64,000 nt of DNA from Saccopteryx bilineata (lineage: Eukaryota > Chordata > Mammalia > Chiroptera > Emballonuridae), in assembly GCF_036850765.1 (NCBI RefSeq), contig NC_089496.1, positions 101,084,267 to 101,148,266 on the forward strand, in the 5' to 3' direction. Every line of letters begins with the position of its first letter. Positions within the stretch are counted from its first letter, which is position 1. A program made the translations under genes and the position numbers. Positions 12,957 through 25,087 of this stretch are shown in pieces. The notes under the pieces are model-generated. The model ran no database searches. It was not told the origin of the DNA and saw only the letters and a program-made list of their open reading frames with translations.

Positions 12957-13349
12957 TTTTTTTTTTTTTTGTATTTTTCCGAAGCTGGAAACAGGGAGAG
13001 ACAGTCAGACAGACTCTCGCATGCACCCGACCGGGATCCACCCGGCACGCCCACCAGGTGCGATGCTCTGCCCACCAGGGGGCGATGCTCTGCCCCTCCA
13101 GAGGGTCGCTCTGCCACAACCAGAGCCACTCCAGCGCCTGGGGCAGAGGCCAAGGAGCCATCCCCAGCGCTCGGGCCATCCTTGCTCCAATGGAGCCCTA
13201 GCTGCGGGAGGGGAAGAGAGAGACAGAGAGGAAGGAGGGGGGGGTGGAGAAGCAAATGGGCGCTTCTCCTATGTGCCCTGGCCGGGAATCGAACCCAGGT
13301 CCCCCGCACACCAGGCCGATGCTCTACCACTGAGCCAACTGGCCAGGGC
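12957..13349 (-). mobile_element. Young ~380-bp SINE (type A) with an internal duplication
   Basis: Minus-strand copy of the type A SINE: poly(T) at the left, tRNA-like head at the right (reverse of GGGTTCGATTCC at about 13,285-13,296). Flanked by CCAATGTCTCTATTTTTT on both sides (12939 onward and 13350 onward). Compared with the copies at 7.9 and 38.0 kb it has an extra ~22 bp, because 'cgatgctctgccc' with 'ccaccagg' occurs twice at about 13,051-13,097. Open frames of up to 145 codons here come from the SINE. Confidence 0.92.
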
Positions 13350-13359
13350 CCAATGTCTC

Positions 13360-14820
13360 TATTTTTTAATAGTCTTTAATCTGCACCAATCCCTCTATTG
13401 CTCCCATTCTCTCTTCCATCCTCCCACCCTCCTTTAAAACAGTTTCCTCCAGTTTGTGGGTAAGTTAGTTTGAGTCCCAGGCTATTGTCCATCACAGGAA
13501 AATGGCATTTGGATTATAGACAACCAGGTACTCACAAAGACAGCAAAGAGTGTACCCTAACTCTTGCAAGGGAGCATACAAATGCTGAGTGCAGGAGCAG
13601 CCCAGTAAAGCCCACAGGACTTACTCTATCCTTGGGGCTGAGCCAAGGGTACCTTTTTAGCCTGGCCATACCTTCACCACGATGGGTAGACAGACGAGCT
13701 GCAGGAGAAAAAAACAAAACTTCCAAATGCTTCTCAAGAAGCACTTAAAGAAAGTGAACAACAACAACAACAACACACAGTTCTTTTTAGCACAAGCTCC
13801 AGTGTGTAAGTCGTGCTGCACATCTGGAGAGAAGACAACCCCAGAACACTGTCTCAGTGACGTTATAACATTTAATGAGTATAGGCATACAGCTGGATTT
13901 GTGATCACATGTATTTAATTGTGAACTCTAGGAAGGCTGAATAGATGTCTACGGGAAGGATGAATGGATAAATGGGTGGAGGGATGGATAAATGGATGAA
14001 TAGATAACATTCTTAGAGACTATTTATTGCTTTAACTAGATTGAAATATTGACCACTCTTTTTCTTTTTTTCTACCCAAGAATATTGGAAACCAGTGATT
14101 AAGCAGACAATGGCAGCCACAGGTGAAGTACAGTTCAAGTCTTAATAAACAGCATTTTGTGAATGAAGCAACACAATGTCAAATTATATCAAGCGGCTAC
14201 TTATGTCAATGAACACTCACATGAATTAAGGTCCAGAAGAACCTGAAAGCACAGGCTCATGAAAAAGAAATGTTCCTCCCATAAAAGATGATGAAGACTA
14301 ATGTACTATCTCAGATTATCAATGTTACTAAATTTCATTTTTCGTTCTAAAGGGCTCTATGAATTAATGCTGTTTTGGTCCTCTCTAGAACCAAGGGAAC
14401 TGTTAATGTGCATGTAAAAACATGATGCGTGAAGAATGCACACTTCTTCCTGGGGGGATGGCCCCGCTCCCTCCCCTGGTTATAGCCACACCTGTTGCTG
14501 GGCTGTTGTGCCTTCAGCCCTCCCAGGTGTTAGCGTTCTTAGCATTTGGATACTCGTAGTACTGGGATGCTTAGCACTAGGATGCTCTGCCATTCTTAGC
14601 ATGGGGACAAGGCTCAGATAGCCTTATCTGCCATATGAAAGGCAACACAAAAAGATGGCTTGGGGCAAGATTTCTGCCTAAATGAGAATTGTGGCCAGGA
14701 TCAAATGTAACTCACTGCAATATAATTTGGCAATAAAATGCCATCTTTAATACTGCAGGCAGTTGGAGAACCAGGAGTGAGTTATTCTGAACGTACCAAG
14801 GACAGACCTGTCGCTTCCCT
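13360..14820. other. No gene recognised; short simple repeats
   Basis: Contains an (ACA)n tract at about 13,760-13,777, a degenerate (TGGA/TGAA)n stretch at 13,950-14,007, and an imperfect tandem of 'cttagca..tggat' units at about 14,535-14,605. Nothing else is recognisable. Confidence 0.45.
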
Positions 14821-14829
14821 TTGATGTAA

Positions 14830-15245
14830 AAGATTACTGGCTCCATTCCCCCATCTCCTCCGTCTTCTTCCCCCTCACCACTGACCTCATGTCCTCCCTC
14901 CATGTCCCAGACTCTGTCCTCCCACACACCCTGCATTTCACTCCTCCCAAAAGGAAAGCAGAGCTTCCAGTGTCCTGCCTGCCAAATCCATCCTTTGAGC
15001 TCCCACTCCACTTCCATCTCCTCTGTGAAGCAGAGCTGTCCCTGCTATCTTGAGTCCCAATGAACTGACCCTCCCATTCCAGTTTAATCCGTACCATATG
15101 ATAATCGTTATCAGCTATGTGTATAACTTTATACGTACACACACCTCAGTTTGAGTTCCTTTGGGAGTAGAACTAACCATTTTTCATGTTGTATCCCTAG
15201 TCCCTAACATAATAAGGCATGCTGTTGCATTAAGTGATGTAAACT
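14830..15245 (+). repeat. L2-like fragment
   Basis: Pyrimidine-rich sequence ending in 'gttgtatccctagtccctaacataataagg', the usual L2 terminal region, preceded by 'gagttcctttgggagtagaac'. Diverged. Confidence 0.55.
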
Positions 15246-16540
15246 TCCAAATAAGATCAGAATTATGTATTATGTATATGATAATAATATCAGCTGTCCA
15301 CGCAAGAATCTGATTAATCCTCAAAACACAGACACACACAAATACAAAATGGCTTGGTACTTATAGTTTTAACTATAAGAACTGTTCTAAGAATTGATTT
15401 TGCTACAAGTTCACGGACACAGATAACAAATGTATTAGAATCACTGTGGGAAAAGGGAATGGGATTGGGGGATGGGGATAAATATCTATCAATAGATAAA
15501 TTAAACAAGAGAGGATGCTGATGAACTGATGATGACAGCGAGTCATAACCTGAGATGTGTGATGGACTCAACCTTTTCTAGATGAGTCTCAAAATATTTT
15601 TTCTAATGTAACACTGTTCATGGATACAACGTGGGAACAATTCAACCTTCTTAAGATCTTTTCTGAGCTACGATTCCCTCCCACGGGAAATACTGATGTC
15701 AAAAACTGTTTCTCTCATTTAAAATATCTATTTATTGAATGAGAATCCACTTATTTTAAATACAAAAAATAAGGACTTTCAAGAAGTGTACTGTGTTGCT
15801 GTCTTGATTATTCTAAACACCCAAATTAATAATGACTAAACTTGGCCATCACGTATCTCTTCAGTTTGATAAAGTGCTTGAGAGTTCTGTAACACAAAGA
15901 GAGGAAAAAAATGGTAGCAAATACAGGCTAGAAAAAAAATGGCCCCCAAATAACAGCAAATAAGAAATCTAGGTGTGTTAATCTTTGCATCATCATGAAA
16001 GTATCTGATAAAGATGATGCAACTAGTGCTCTAACGGGTAGAGTCGCAGGAAGAAGGAAGAAGTTAGAGGGAGAAGAAGAAACAGAACAGTTTCCCCATT
16101 AACAGCAGCACCTGCATCTTTAATGAGCTCCACTGGGAACGTGGAGGCTGAAGAAGTCAGCAAAAATGGGTGTAGCTCTGATTCCTACAGTCTCTCTGCA
16201 CCCCAACCCTATGAAAGAGCCCTGTCCAGCAGAGAGCTTTGCTGCTACTCTGTCAAGCTGACACCAGCCCACTCCACCTCTACTTTTTGTGGATTCAGCC
16301 CGGGACTCAGCTTGGTCTGCAACCAAAACTCCTCGTGCCAAAGTTAGAGCATTTGAGCCAATCACGCCCAACCACCATCCTTGTCCCTGCAGTCTCGATC
16401 ATGGACAGGACAGAATGCCCGCGTCCCTGTCATTTACTCTCCCTGTTGTCATTACCAAACGTCCATGGAGATGTTTCTAAATGTATTAGAAATTCCAAAT
16501 TATTTACAAAGACTGTTTTCTTTAAATCTCAAGCATAAGG

Positions 16541-16893
16541 ATGACTTCGGGTCATTTACAACAACATAGATGGACCTTGATAACATTATACTGAGCGAAA
16601 TAAGTAAATCAGAAAAAACTAAGAACTATATAATTCCATACATAGGTGGGACATAAAAATGAGACTCAGAGACATGGACAAGAGTGTGGGGGTTACGGGG
16701 TGGGGGGAGGAGAGGGAGGGGGTTGGGGGAGGGGAGAGGCACAAAGAAAACCAGTTAGAAGGTGACGGAAGACAATTGGACTTTGGGTGATGGGAATGCA
16801 GCATAATCAAATGTCAAAATAACCTAGAGATGTTTTCTCTGAACATATGTACCCTGATTTATCAATGTCACCCCATTAAAATTAATTTTAAAA
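16541..16893 (+). mobile_element. Young L1 insertion, 5'-truncated, 17-bp TSD
   Basis: Starts within the end of ORF2 (the sense strand encodes the 'ENKNYIIPYIGGT'-type C-terminus; stop TAA follows 'cataggtgggaca'), then a G-rich 3' UTR, GTCACCCCATTAAAATTAA and a short A-rich tail. AAATCTCAAGCATAAGG flanks it exactly (16524-16540 and 16894-16910). Only 353 bp were inserted. Confidence 0.92.
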
Positions 16894-16984
16894 AAATCTC
16901 AAGCATAAGGCATTTTCTCTCTCTTCTTAGTAGATTAATGATTGTGATATTTACTATAACATTCAAAGGACTAATAACAGAGAG

Positions 16985-17180
16985 GTAGTATGACAAAGTG
17001 GGTGTCATCTGCACTCAGACAGACCTGGGTCAGAATCTGACTCTGCCACTGCACTCAGGAAAATCACACAGTCCCTCAAACCTCAGTTCCTGCCGCTGCA
17101 AAATGGGGAGGTAACGGCAGTATCTACTTGACCCAGTTATTAGGAGGATAAAATGATTTAATACATGTAAAGTATATCAT
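16985..17180 (+). repeat. MIR SINE
   Basis: MIR with 'agacctgggtcagaatctga', 'ctctgccactgcactcagg', 'gctgcaaaatggggaggtaa' and 'aatacatgtaaagtatatc' in the correct order. A poly(C) tract follows at about 17,185. Confidence 0.8.
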
Positions 17181-17199
17181 GGGCCCCCCCCCCCGCCGG

Positions 17200-18600
17200 A
17201 CCCTGCAAGATCAGTCAGACCTTAAACAGTTTAAATGCTAATTATCAACATGGGGTTGAAGGGGAGACAAGACAGCCCAGTGAAACGTCTATATCTGGAT
17301 TCTAAATCATCCTGCTTGAAACCCGGTTCAAGGAGCAATATCCGAGAACTCTTTTCTGGTCCAGTCCCAGCCCAGATCTCCAGCCCTCTGAGTCACTGGG
17401 TTCATCGTCATTTCATATCCTCAGATAAACCCCAGCGACCCTGTAATCAGTGGGGCCAGAGACACGATGACAGTGGGGGCAGAGGCCCCTATGTACTTGG
17501 TGCTTCCCAGGACATACCAAGGTTCCCAGCAGTTACTTGGCGCCTATGGTGTGGAAGACCCTGTACCGAGGGTTTGGGCGGTGAGAAGCAGGATCGGAAG
17601 TGAACTCTGACCGCAGAGACTTTCACAGCCCATGAGAGAGATTCCCCGCATATTCCTTGTGGTACTTGGGACAGAAGTTAGCTTGGAAAACTTCGGTCTT
17701 AGAACACAGTTCGGGGACTACACAGCTGGAGCCACTCAGAAGGTCTGGTACACACACCCAGTCCCCTAAAATCATAGCTGCTCCACCTGTTTGTTTGTTT
17801 TTTCTTTCTCGAACATGCACAAATTATTAGGCATCATTAGGCAGGTAGTATCTCAGGACCCCAAGTCCCAGTCAGTATCTACAAATGTAAATCCTGTCAT
17901 TCCACCCAGCCCTTACCACTCCATTTCCAGGTATGAAACCAACCAACCCTATTGCCAGATCAACAAAGACTAGTTTCCTTAAAAAAGAATGGCAACATTC
18001 TGGCTAGAAATGATTGTATTTGTGACATGCCCTGGTAGGAACCCTGGAAAGCTCACTTAACTATCCATCCAGCACATGTTATTAAATTCCTAAACTCCTA
18101 TCCTCCCCCCCCCCTCAAAAAAAGCAGGGTTAACTCTTCAGAGGTTCAATTTAAAAACCTCTGCCACTTCTACAAGTCTCAGGGCATGAAAAGGGGTGGG
18201 ACCGATTGCTTTCAACTACAGTTTCTAAAAATAATCGATATTTTCCTTAAATGCTTATGGCAAAGCAACCGAGTCGCTTCGTTTGACTTGCTAGCAAGCT
18301 GCACAGTGACTTGATCTCTTAAATATTTCACTCATCGTAGCGGCCACTGAGCTATGTATGACTAACCGACTCTCCTCGCATCACCACTGGCCCCAGACAG
18401 CAGGAAATACGTTCCCTTCACTCGTGCCTGGAAAGGTATGCTGATTTTTTTTTCTCACTTTTATCCAGTTCCACCTGCAATAACTGTTTCACTCCAGAGA
18501 GAAAATGGGCGGAGTAGGGGGGAGATACATGCAAAGCGTACAGGTAGGGACTTGACATTTTTTTTAAATGGGGAGTAGGCGCTGCAGCTTTAAATCTTAC
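17200..18600. other. No recognised feature; flank of CpG island
   Basis: Mixed composition, with a 122-codon plus-strand open frame (17235-17603) that I do not recognise and that has no supporting features. GC content rises toward 18.6 kb. Confidence 0.4.
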
Positions 18601-18689
18601 TGCATCAAGCACTGGATTCCTTCCATAACCGAGCTGCAAAATGGTAACAAGAAAGAAGGAAAAAAATACCTCTTCCTCCCTCCAGGCCA

Positions 18690-19410
18690 GCGCTTCAGGC
18701 GGCTCCCCAGCAGGACCGGCAGCCGCGAGCCCATCCCCCACGCCCTCCAGCTCAGCCCTTCAGCTGGTCTAGATGAGCCAGCACCGACCTCGGCCCTCAG
18801 GCTTCGCCCACTTCGGGTCAAGGTCAAGGGCGAGGGCTTCCTTGCACCTTCCTAGCCACCCAGCGCCCAGGGATCAGTTGGCAAAGTTTCAGGCCGGGTT
18901 GGAGCCAGCGCGGCTCTCGCGGCCCCTCGCCCTCCCGCGCCTGCCTGGCCCGCCCTGGGCTGCGCTCTGCCCTGCCCGGCCCTGGGCGCAGGGTCCGTGG
19001 ATGGTGCCCACCTGGTCCCTACTCACCCCTTGCGGACATGGTTCAGGCAGCAGGAGCCGAAGCAGGAGCGCAGAGCAGACACTCAGCAGGCAGTGGGGAG
19101 GAAAAGATCTCCGAAATGCACACTCGCGCGCACACGCGCGCCCGCCCGTGGGGAGGCGGCTCGCAGAGCAGGAACGCCTCCCGGAGGACACCTGGCCGCC
19201 TGGAGACTCAGCGGCCACGGGGACCCGCCGCGGGCGCGGCAAAGCTGACAGCCAGCTCCCGCGCTGGGCGGGGCCCGCCTCCTAGCCTCCCTCGCCTGTC
19301 CCTGCCCACCCACCGGGTCCAGTGGCCGCTGGGGACGCGCTGTCCGCTCTGTTGCGACGCCAGGTGGGGCTTTTGTCCCCGAGCGTGGTGGAGCGAGCAA
19401 TAAGGTTCTA
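18690..19410 (-). promoter_or_regulatory. CpG island, candidate promoter/first exon of a minus-strand gene (possibly ABLIM1)
   Basis: About 700 bases of CpG-dense sequence, isolated in AT-rich repeats some 31 kb upstream of FHIP2A. On the minus strand, an ATG at 19039 in a fair Kozak context (ACC before ATG) is followed by 13 coding bases and a near-perfect donor (AAGGG then GTGAGT, GT at 19026-19025). That would make a short first coding exon, M-S-A-R plus one base. In human the neighbour upstream of FHIP2A is ABLIM1, transcribed away from it, so a distal ABLIM1 promoter fits the position and direction. I do not recognise the peptide as a known ABLIM1 start. It could instead drive a long noncoding RNA, and a plus-strand start is not excluded. 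The longer open frames here reflect GC content. Confidence 0.5.
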
Positions 19411-19766
19411 TGTCTCTCCCTCCCCCGGGTTCCTACTTTGAAATAGTAACTAATAATAATATTGTTGCTGGTCCCAGGGAAAGAAAGTAAGAAAGAGCTG
19501 TTCGGTTCCTTCCTTTAAGGCTTAGATGATGTCTTTGAAAGAAAAGGAAGACTGCTGTTGCCCGAGGGCACTCGGCCCTTCGTGGAAAGAAAGTCTTGGG
19601 CATTCCATGTGTGGATCAGAGCAAAATCAGAAACCAGTGACCCCTCTCCTATTAGCTGAGTGGGATGGGGTGGGACTTTCTCCCAGTGACTCTGGAGGTA
19701 AGTCTTGGAGAGCAGCGCTGACAAGCACAGTGTTTTGAGGTTAACAGACAACCAACCTCTGTAGAA

Positions 19767-20052
19767 CAGAGATTTTTAATTTTTTTCATCTCTTAGCACA
19801 CATAAGCTAATTACTAAGATTCTGCAGCACACCAGTCTGACAAAAAAGAAAAAAAATAGGTACAACTTTGATTCATTCATGCCAGATGTCTATTGTATTG
19901 GCTGTTGTCTTTTTTTTTTTTTTTTTTTTTAATTTGACAATCTAAGGGAATGGAGGTCAGTGCCCCTGACTAAATAGTCAGGTATAGCATGTTTTAAAAA
20001 TTCTTGCAGCACACAGGTGTGCCTGCCAGGGCACAGTGGTTGAAAATTGCTG
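19767..20052. mobile_element. hAT nonautonomous transposon, older
   Basis: The ends CAGAGATTTTTAAT and GTTGAAAATTGCTG are imperfect inverted repeats. The flanks CTGTAGAA (19759-19766) and CTATAGAC (20053-20060) agree at 6 of 8 positions, and both fit nTnnnnAn. Inside are 'gcacacataagc' and 'gcacacaggtgtgcctg' motifs and a poly(T) run. The divergence indicates an old insertion. Confidence 0.7.
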
Positions 20053-20699
20053 CTATAGACACATTGGATTCATTGCATCAATGCTGAGGTGTCAGGGCTG
20101 ATCGGGGCTGGAAAGTAGAGTGAACATTCTACACAAACCCACTTTTTCTATATATTAGGGTAAAAAAAAAAAAGATACAAGAACAATCTCTGACTGCCCT
20201 GGAATTTTATCAACTTGAGCCTGATGCTGGTAAGTAACAAAACAAAAGCCACCAGATCCAGAAGTTCTAAACTGAAGAAGTAGGATTCTAAGATTTAAGG
20301 AGAACATGTGTAGTATCATATGTGTAGTATCATAGACCTCTAGGACTGGTGGAGGAATTGTCAGGAATTCATACTCATTCCCTTCCCTGTCTTCTCCCTG
20401 TACACTCTCACAGTAGAGGTTCTGCCCAAATCTATACTGATATGATGGGAACTGTATAATAGGTTTGACAAATCAGAAATATTCAAATAGGTGAACATAA
20501 TAGCTCTAGGAAAAATGGGTGAAATCAAGTGATCATGTAAATAAGGAAATACTAAAAAAAAAAAAAAAAAAAGATAAGCAATGAGAGTAGAAAATATTTC
20601 AAATTCAACTACCAACTATAAAAATTAACTTCTTATTCATTGATCTTGATAATATTCCTTTCACTGTCTTCTAGGTAGAAAATATATCAGTTAATTCAG

Positions 20700-21480
20700 T
20701 CTCAAAACAAGTCTTCTTTGCCACCATCCTCAGTCCACTAAAACCCTTCTTATCCAAAGGATGATTGCACAATTAGCCTTGATACTCTCCCTACATCCAG
20801 CCTTTACCCACTCCAGTTTATTCTTCCCACTGTCTTGAGAATAGTTTTTATAAAACACTATTTATAACGTGACATCTTCACCCTCCAAAACCTCCAGTGA
20901 ATCCCCAGTGATTTCCAGATAAAGCCTAAACATTTCAAAGTGTCTTCATCCACACACACCATTAATCAAGTCAACAGAATTGCATTGAATACATACTATG
21001 TACCAGTCTCTATGGTAGCTACTACAGTTATAATGATGAACAAGATAGATATTGTCCAAGGACTTGCTCAAAGACTACAGAGATTTTAAGGTTTTCTACA
21101 ATTTACACTCTCCTACCATTCCAGCTTCATTTCTAGTTACTCCCCTAAGCAACTGCTCTGTTGTAGACAGAATATTTTCCCGTTTCACAGTAACATCATA
21201 ATATCCACAATCCCTTCTTCTCACTGCTCTTTTCAAATGCCCCCCTCCCCACCCAAATTAACTTATATACCACCTGCTCATGAAATGCTTGCCTTAACCC
21301 ACATTGATCTATTCATTGTCTCAATTTCTGTAGCCTATCTTTCCAGAACCATCTATTATTATTTACTATACTGTTTTGTCTTTTTGTTGTTCATTCATTG
21401 TTTATGTTGTAACATTTATTTAATGTGTTTCTTATCTCCTCAGCTGACTGTAAGTTCCTTAAAATAAGAGCCTTGGATAG
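20700..21480 (+). repeat. L2 fragment with an internal older repeat
   Basis: L2 phrases ('ccctccaaaacctccagtga', 'cccagtgatttccagataaagcc') are interrupted at about 20,975-21,060 by 'attgaatacatactatgtaccag', a common ancient mammalian repeat, and resume afterward ('ctgactgtaagttccttaa'). Confidence 0.55.
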
Positions 21481-21729
21481 TCTTGTTGAAATGAATTTGT
21501 TCTGAAAGTATATATATTACAGAATACATATTATATCAGATATTATACTAATAAGATAGGGATGTCCCAGAATTTTGTGCCTTTATACTTTTATCCTTGT
21601 GATTAGTATCCAGTCCTTTTCTCTAACTGCCATAATCATTCTGGTCCTTATAACCTCATACCAGAACTACAGGTACAATGCAAAAGCCTAATAATGAACA
21701 GACCTTACTCTTATCCTTAGGGTGCTTAT

Positions 21730-21928
21730 GCCAGTGGTCAGCAAACTCATCAGTCAGCAGAGCCAAATATCGACAGTACAACGATTGAAATTTCTTTTGA
21801 GAGCCAAATTTTTTAAACTTAAACTATATAGGTAGGTACATTCCTTATTGAGGTAGCGCCTGCATGTGGTATTTTGTGGAAGAGCCGCACTCAACGGGCC
21901 AAAGAGCCACAGTTTGCTGACCAGGGGG
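21730..21928. mobile_element. hAT nonautonomous transposon (~200 bp)
   Basis: The ends CCAGTGGTCAGCAAACTC and AGTTTGCTGACCAGGGGG are inverted repeats. The flanks GTGCTTAT (21722-21729) and ATGCTTAC (21929-21936) match at 6 of 8 positions and both fit nTnnnnAn. The interior carries 'gagagccaaatt' and 'gaagagccgcactc'. Confidence 0.82.
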
Positions 21929-22009
21929 ATGCTTACAAAACACACATATGCAGTTTTAAGTCTGAAATAAGACATCTTACACAATACTGTTAGGTACACA
22001 GATAGCACT

Positions 22010-23005
22010 CAGTACCTGATGGACTGGAAGGTTGAAAAGAATGGGTTTATCATCAAATATCATCTTTAGCAAAAGAAAGGCTTCTCTCTGAATTTAACTT
22101 TAGTCTTCTTCGGGTTAAGTATCAGTTTAGATTTTAAATATATATGTGATTTTGAAGTTATGATACTTTGAAATGCTTTTTAGAGTCAATCACATCATCT
22201 AAGAATCTCTTCCTATAGTCTTAGAAATCTGAAACTAATTCTTCCAACCACAAGGCAATGAAATTCCTCTTAGTAGTTCAAGTATCCTAACAAACTGCTC
22301 ACCTAAAATAATCAAAAATACCTTAGAAATCATTCTAAAAGTGAACTTAAGGTACAAGAAATTTTAAGAGAAATATTAATTGCAACTTTTTAAAATCAGA
22401 AAATAAAATGTAGTTTATGAATTGAAATTATTAAGAGGAGTTTATTAAGACCAAAGGGAAGAAACACATTCCAGTCTGTATTTGAAAAAAAGATGTACTA
22501 TTTTAATCTTGCCAAAAATACCCTTTTAACTCTTAATGGAAGGAAACTTAGTACATTATTAGTTTTTTCTATTTTTTATTGATTTTTAAATGATTGAATA
22601 TGGATTCTTACTCTCACAGCTTTTCAACTGCTGACTCATCATCATTTCTCTTGCTGAACCTAAAGTTCTCATAAACTAGCACGAGAGGAATTCTGTTTTC
22701 TATATACCTTCAAGTTTAAAATAGGCAGACTAAACCACTCAATAATTTTTCAGCAAATACCTATATATTGCCTATGATGTCATAGGCAATGAGAAAGACA
22801 TGGCAAACAAGTTAGATAAGGTCCTTGTCCTTATGACATTTACTCTTTGCTAAGGAAGTTAGACAATATACAAGAAGGAGAAGATAAACCTGAGACTCTT
22901 CATTAATTCAGGACATCAAAGGGGGTAGGGGTAAAATGGTCCCAGGTCAGTAGCATCTCTGGCTCCCAAGAGAAGCAAACAAAAATTTTATTTTGATAAA
23001 AATAT
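22010..23005. other. No gene recognised; one ancient repeat piece
   Basis: AT-rich. At about 22,740-22,850 there is a diverged piece of the common 'tattgcctatgatgtcataggc..aatgag' ancient repeat. Nothing else is recognisable. Confidence 0.4.
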
Positions 23006-23010
23006 TCCCA

Positions 23011-23131
23011 GCCCTGGCCAGTCGGCTCAGTGATAGAGCATTAGCCCGGTGTGTGGATGTCCCAGGTTCAATTCCCAGTCAGGGCACATAGGAGAAATGT
23101 CCATCTGCTTCTCCACCTCTCTCCCTCTCAC

Positions 23132-23180
<49 letters not shown>

Positions 23181-23409
23181 CTCCTGTAGCTTGATTGGAG
23201 CAAATTTGCCACAGGAGCTGAGGATGGCTCCATGCCCTCTGTCTTAGACACTAAGAAGAGAATGGTTGCTGAGCAATGGAGCAACACCCCATATGGGTAG
23301 AGTATCACCCTCTAGTGGGCTTACCAGGTGGATCCTGGTCAAGGCACATGTGGAAGACTGTCTATCTCCCTTCCTCTTACTGAATAAAAACAAACAAACA
23401 AACAAACAT
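23011..23409 (+). mobile_element. Type A SINE, older copy
   Basis: Complete ~400-bp type A SINE with head, expanded (CT)n tract (23,139-23,176), body and an (AAAC)n tail. Many CpGs have decayed to TG/CA compared with the 7.9-kb copy, so it is older. Confidence 0.88.
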
Positions 23410-23549
23410 TGCCAATTTAGATATCCAGATTTCCTCAGAGGATCAAACAAAAATATAGTCATTATCAAAGACTACCAAAACACAATGCAGCAAGCCACTC
23501 TGAGTCAAAATAAACAACAATGAACAAGATAGATACTAAGTAATTCAGA

Positions 23550-24194
23550 TATTGTAACTCCCAGATAAATATGAGAGGAATTTTATAAATTATAAAGTAA
23601 AGTAATAGAAGAGACACATCACAAAAGTGAGCCAACAAGAGACTATCAAAAATGACCAAGTAAGTTTCAAAAAGAAACAACAGAAAATTAAAATATCAAC
23701 TGTTGAAATTTTAAAAAATTTTAATGGGTATGTAAAACAACAACAAAAAAATTGGAACCAAAAAAAGAATGAGTGAGATGGAAGATAAATATTGATAATT
23801 ACTAAGAATACAGCTATAAAATATTAGGAGATGGATAATACAAAAGAAGGGTTAAGATATATGGAGACTGCAATGAGAAGGTCTAATGTGGAAATATAGA
23901 ATTATTAAGAGAGACTACAAAACAAACAGGACAGACATCATTTAAAGAAATAACAGCTGAAGACTTTTTTTTTACAGGAAAACATAAATCCATAGTCAAA
24001 AGAAATATATCTCAAGCATGATGAATAAAAGAAATCCAGACCTAAACATTTTGTATTGAAATTTGACAACACGAAAGACAAAGGGTTCTCTAAAACAGTC
24101 AAAGCGAAATGACATAGCCTAAAAGAAATAACAGGCTGACAACAGACTTCTTGAAGGGAATGATGAAAGCCAGAGGACAATGGAATCCTGATTA
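23550..24194 (+). repeat. L1M-type old LINE fragment
   Basis: A-rich strand with 'aaaagaaatccagacctaaaca', 'caaagggttctctaaaacag' and 'tgaaagccagaggacaatgg', the L1M region found in many mammals. It is the reverse complement of what lies at 27.7-28.5 kb. Interrupted on the right by the hAT at 24203. Confidence 0.6.
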
Positions 24195-24202
24195 GCCTAT
24201 AC

Positions 24203-24413
24203 CAGGGGCCGGCAAACTGCAGCTCGAGCCACATGCGGGAGATGCTCAGCTCAGCATCAGCTAAATCACAGCCCTGGACAAGGAGGCCTTAGGAGAGCCC
24301 ACACATGTGCATCTCTGTCGCTTCTGTTGGCCTAAACCCACTACTGCCAAAGACCCAGCAGCAACCTCCTATTGATATTTGGCTCTGTTGACTAACGAGT
24401 TTGCCAACCACTG
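24203..24413. mobile_element. hAT nonautonomous transposon with perfect 8-bp TSD
   Basis: The ends CAGGGGCCGGCAAACTGCAG and GAGTTTGCCAACCACTG are inverted repeats. GCCTATAC flanks both sides exactly (24195-24202 and 24414-24421). 211 bp, noncoding. Confidence 0.9.
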
Positions 24414-24423
24414 GCCTATACTG

Positions 24424-24525
24424 TACAGGCCTACATCATTTTATTGTGTGTCTCAGATACTGTGTTTTCATCAACATCAAGGCAAAGCTCTCCACCAGCA
24501 AAAAGATTTAGGGCACAGAGACCAC
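24424..24525. repeat. Tigger-like fragment
   Basis: 'acatcattttattgtgtgtc', 'agatactgtgttttcat' and 'ctccaccagcaaaaagattt' are in the order expected for a Tigger1-class element with an internal deletion. Both ends are unclear. Confidence 0.45.
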
Positions 24526-25087
24526 CATGTCCTGGGAGTTCAAAGTACCAAGCTGTGAGGTAGAAGAAACTGTAAAGAGAAAGAACTGTAGGACTACACT
24601 TCCTCCTGAGACTTAACTGAGTACTAGGCTGCATGTGTAGAGGGTAAAGCTCCACAGGTGCAGGTAAAATGAGCAAAAAGTTGAAAGCTAAGTAACATAT
24701 GTGGTTTGCACAGGGCTGAGAGGTATTTGTGTTCTGGCTAGGCACAGTGAAGATTCATTGGTGACAACTTATGGCATTCAGTGGAGACCCTTAAGGGTCA
24801 CACCTTAGTAGGAAGGCTAAAATACTGCTGGAGTAAAAAGATACACTTCTTCCACCTTAGTAAAGCTTACACCAGGCTTTGTTAACTTACTTGTATGGTA
24901 AATTATCTTTATCAAACAAGATTCTTTAAACCACACAATACCACCATTACATAGCAGTCTCTGCTATGACCACAGCTGACTGGAGTGAGGATCTGATCCA
25001 AGATGGGCAACCAATTCCCCTTCTAGAGAATTTGTATTGGGGCAGAGGACATTTATTAGTCACTGGGGACTCTGACCTGGGAAGCAA

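Noticed and set aside
14535..14605. Tandem 'cttagca' units as a regulatory array or CRISPR-like repeat
   Set aside because: Only about three imperfect short units without regular spacing. CRISPR arrays are not expected in this nuclear mammalian DNA.
18889..19400. Long coding exon on either strand in the 19-kb CpG island
   Set aside because: Open frames on both strands overlap and are GC-driven; only the short ATG-plus-donor arrangement is worth testing.
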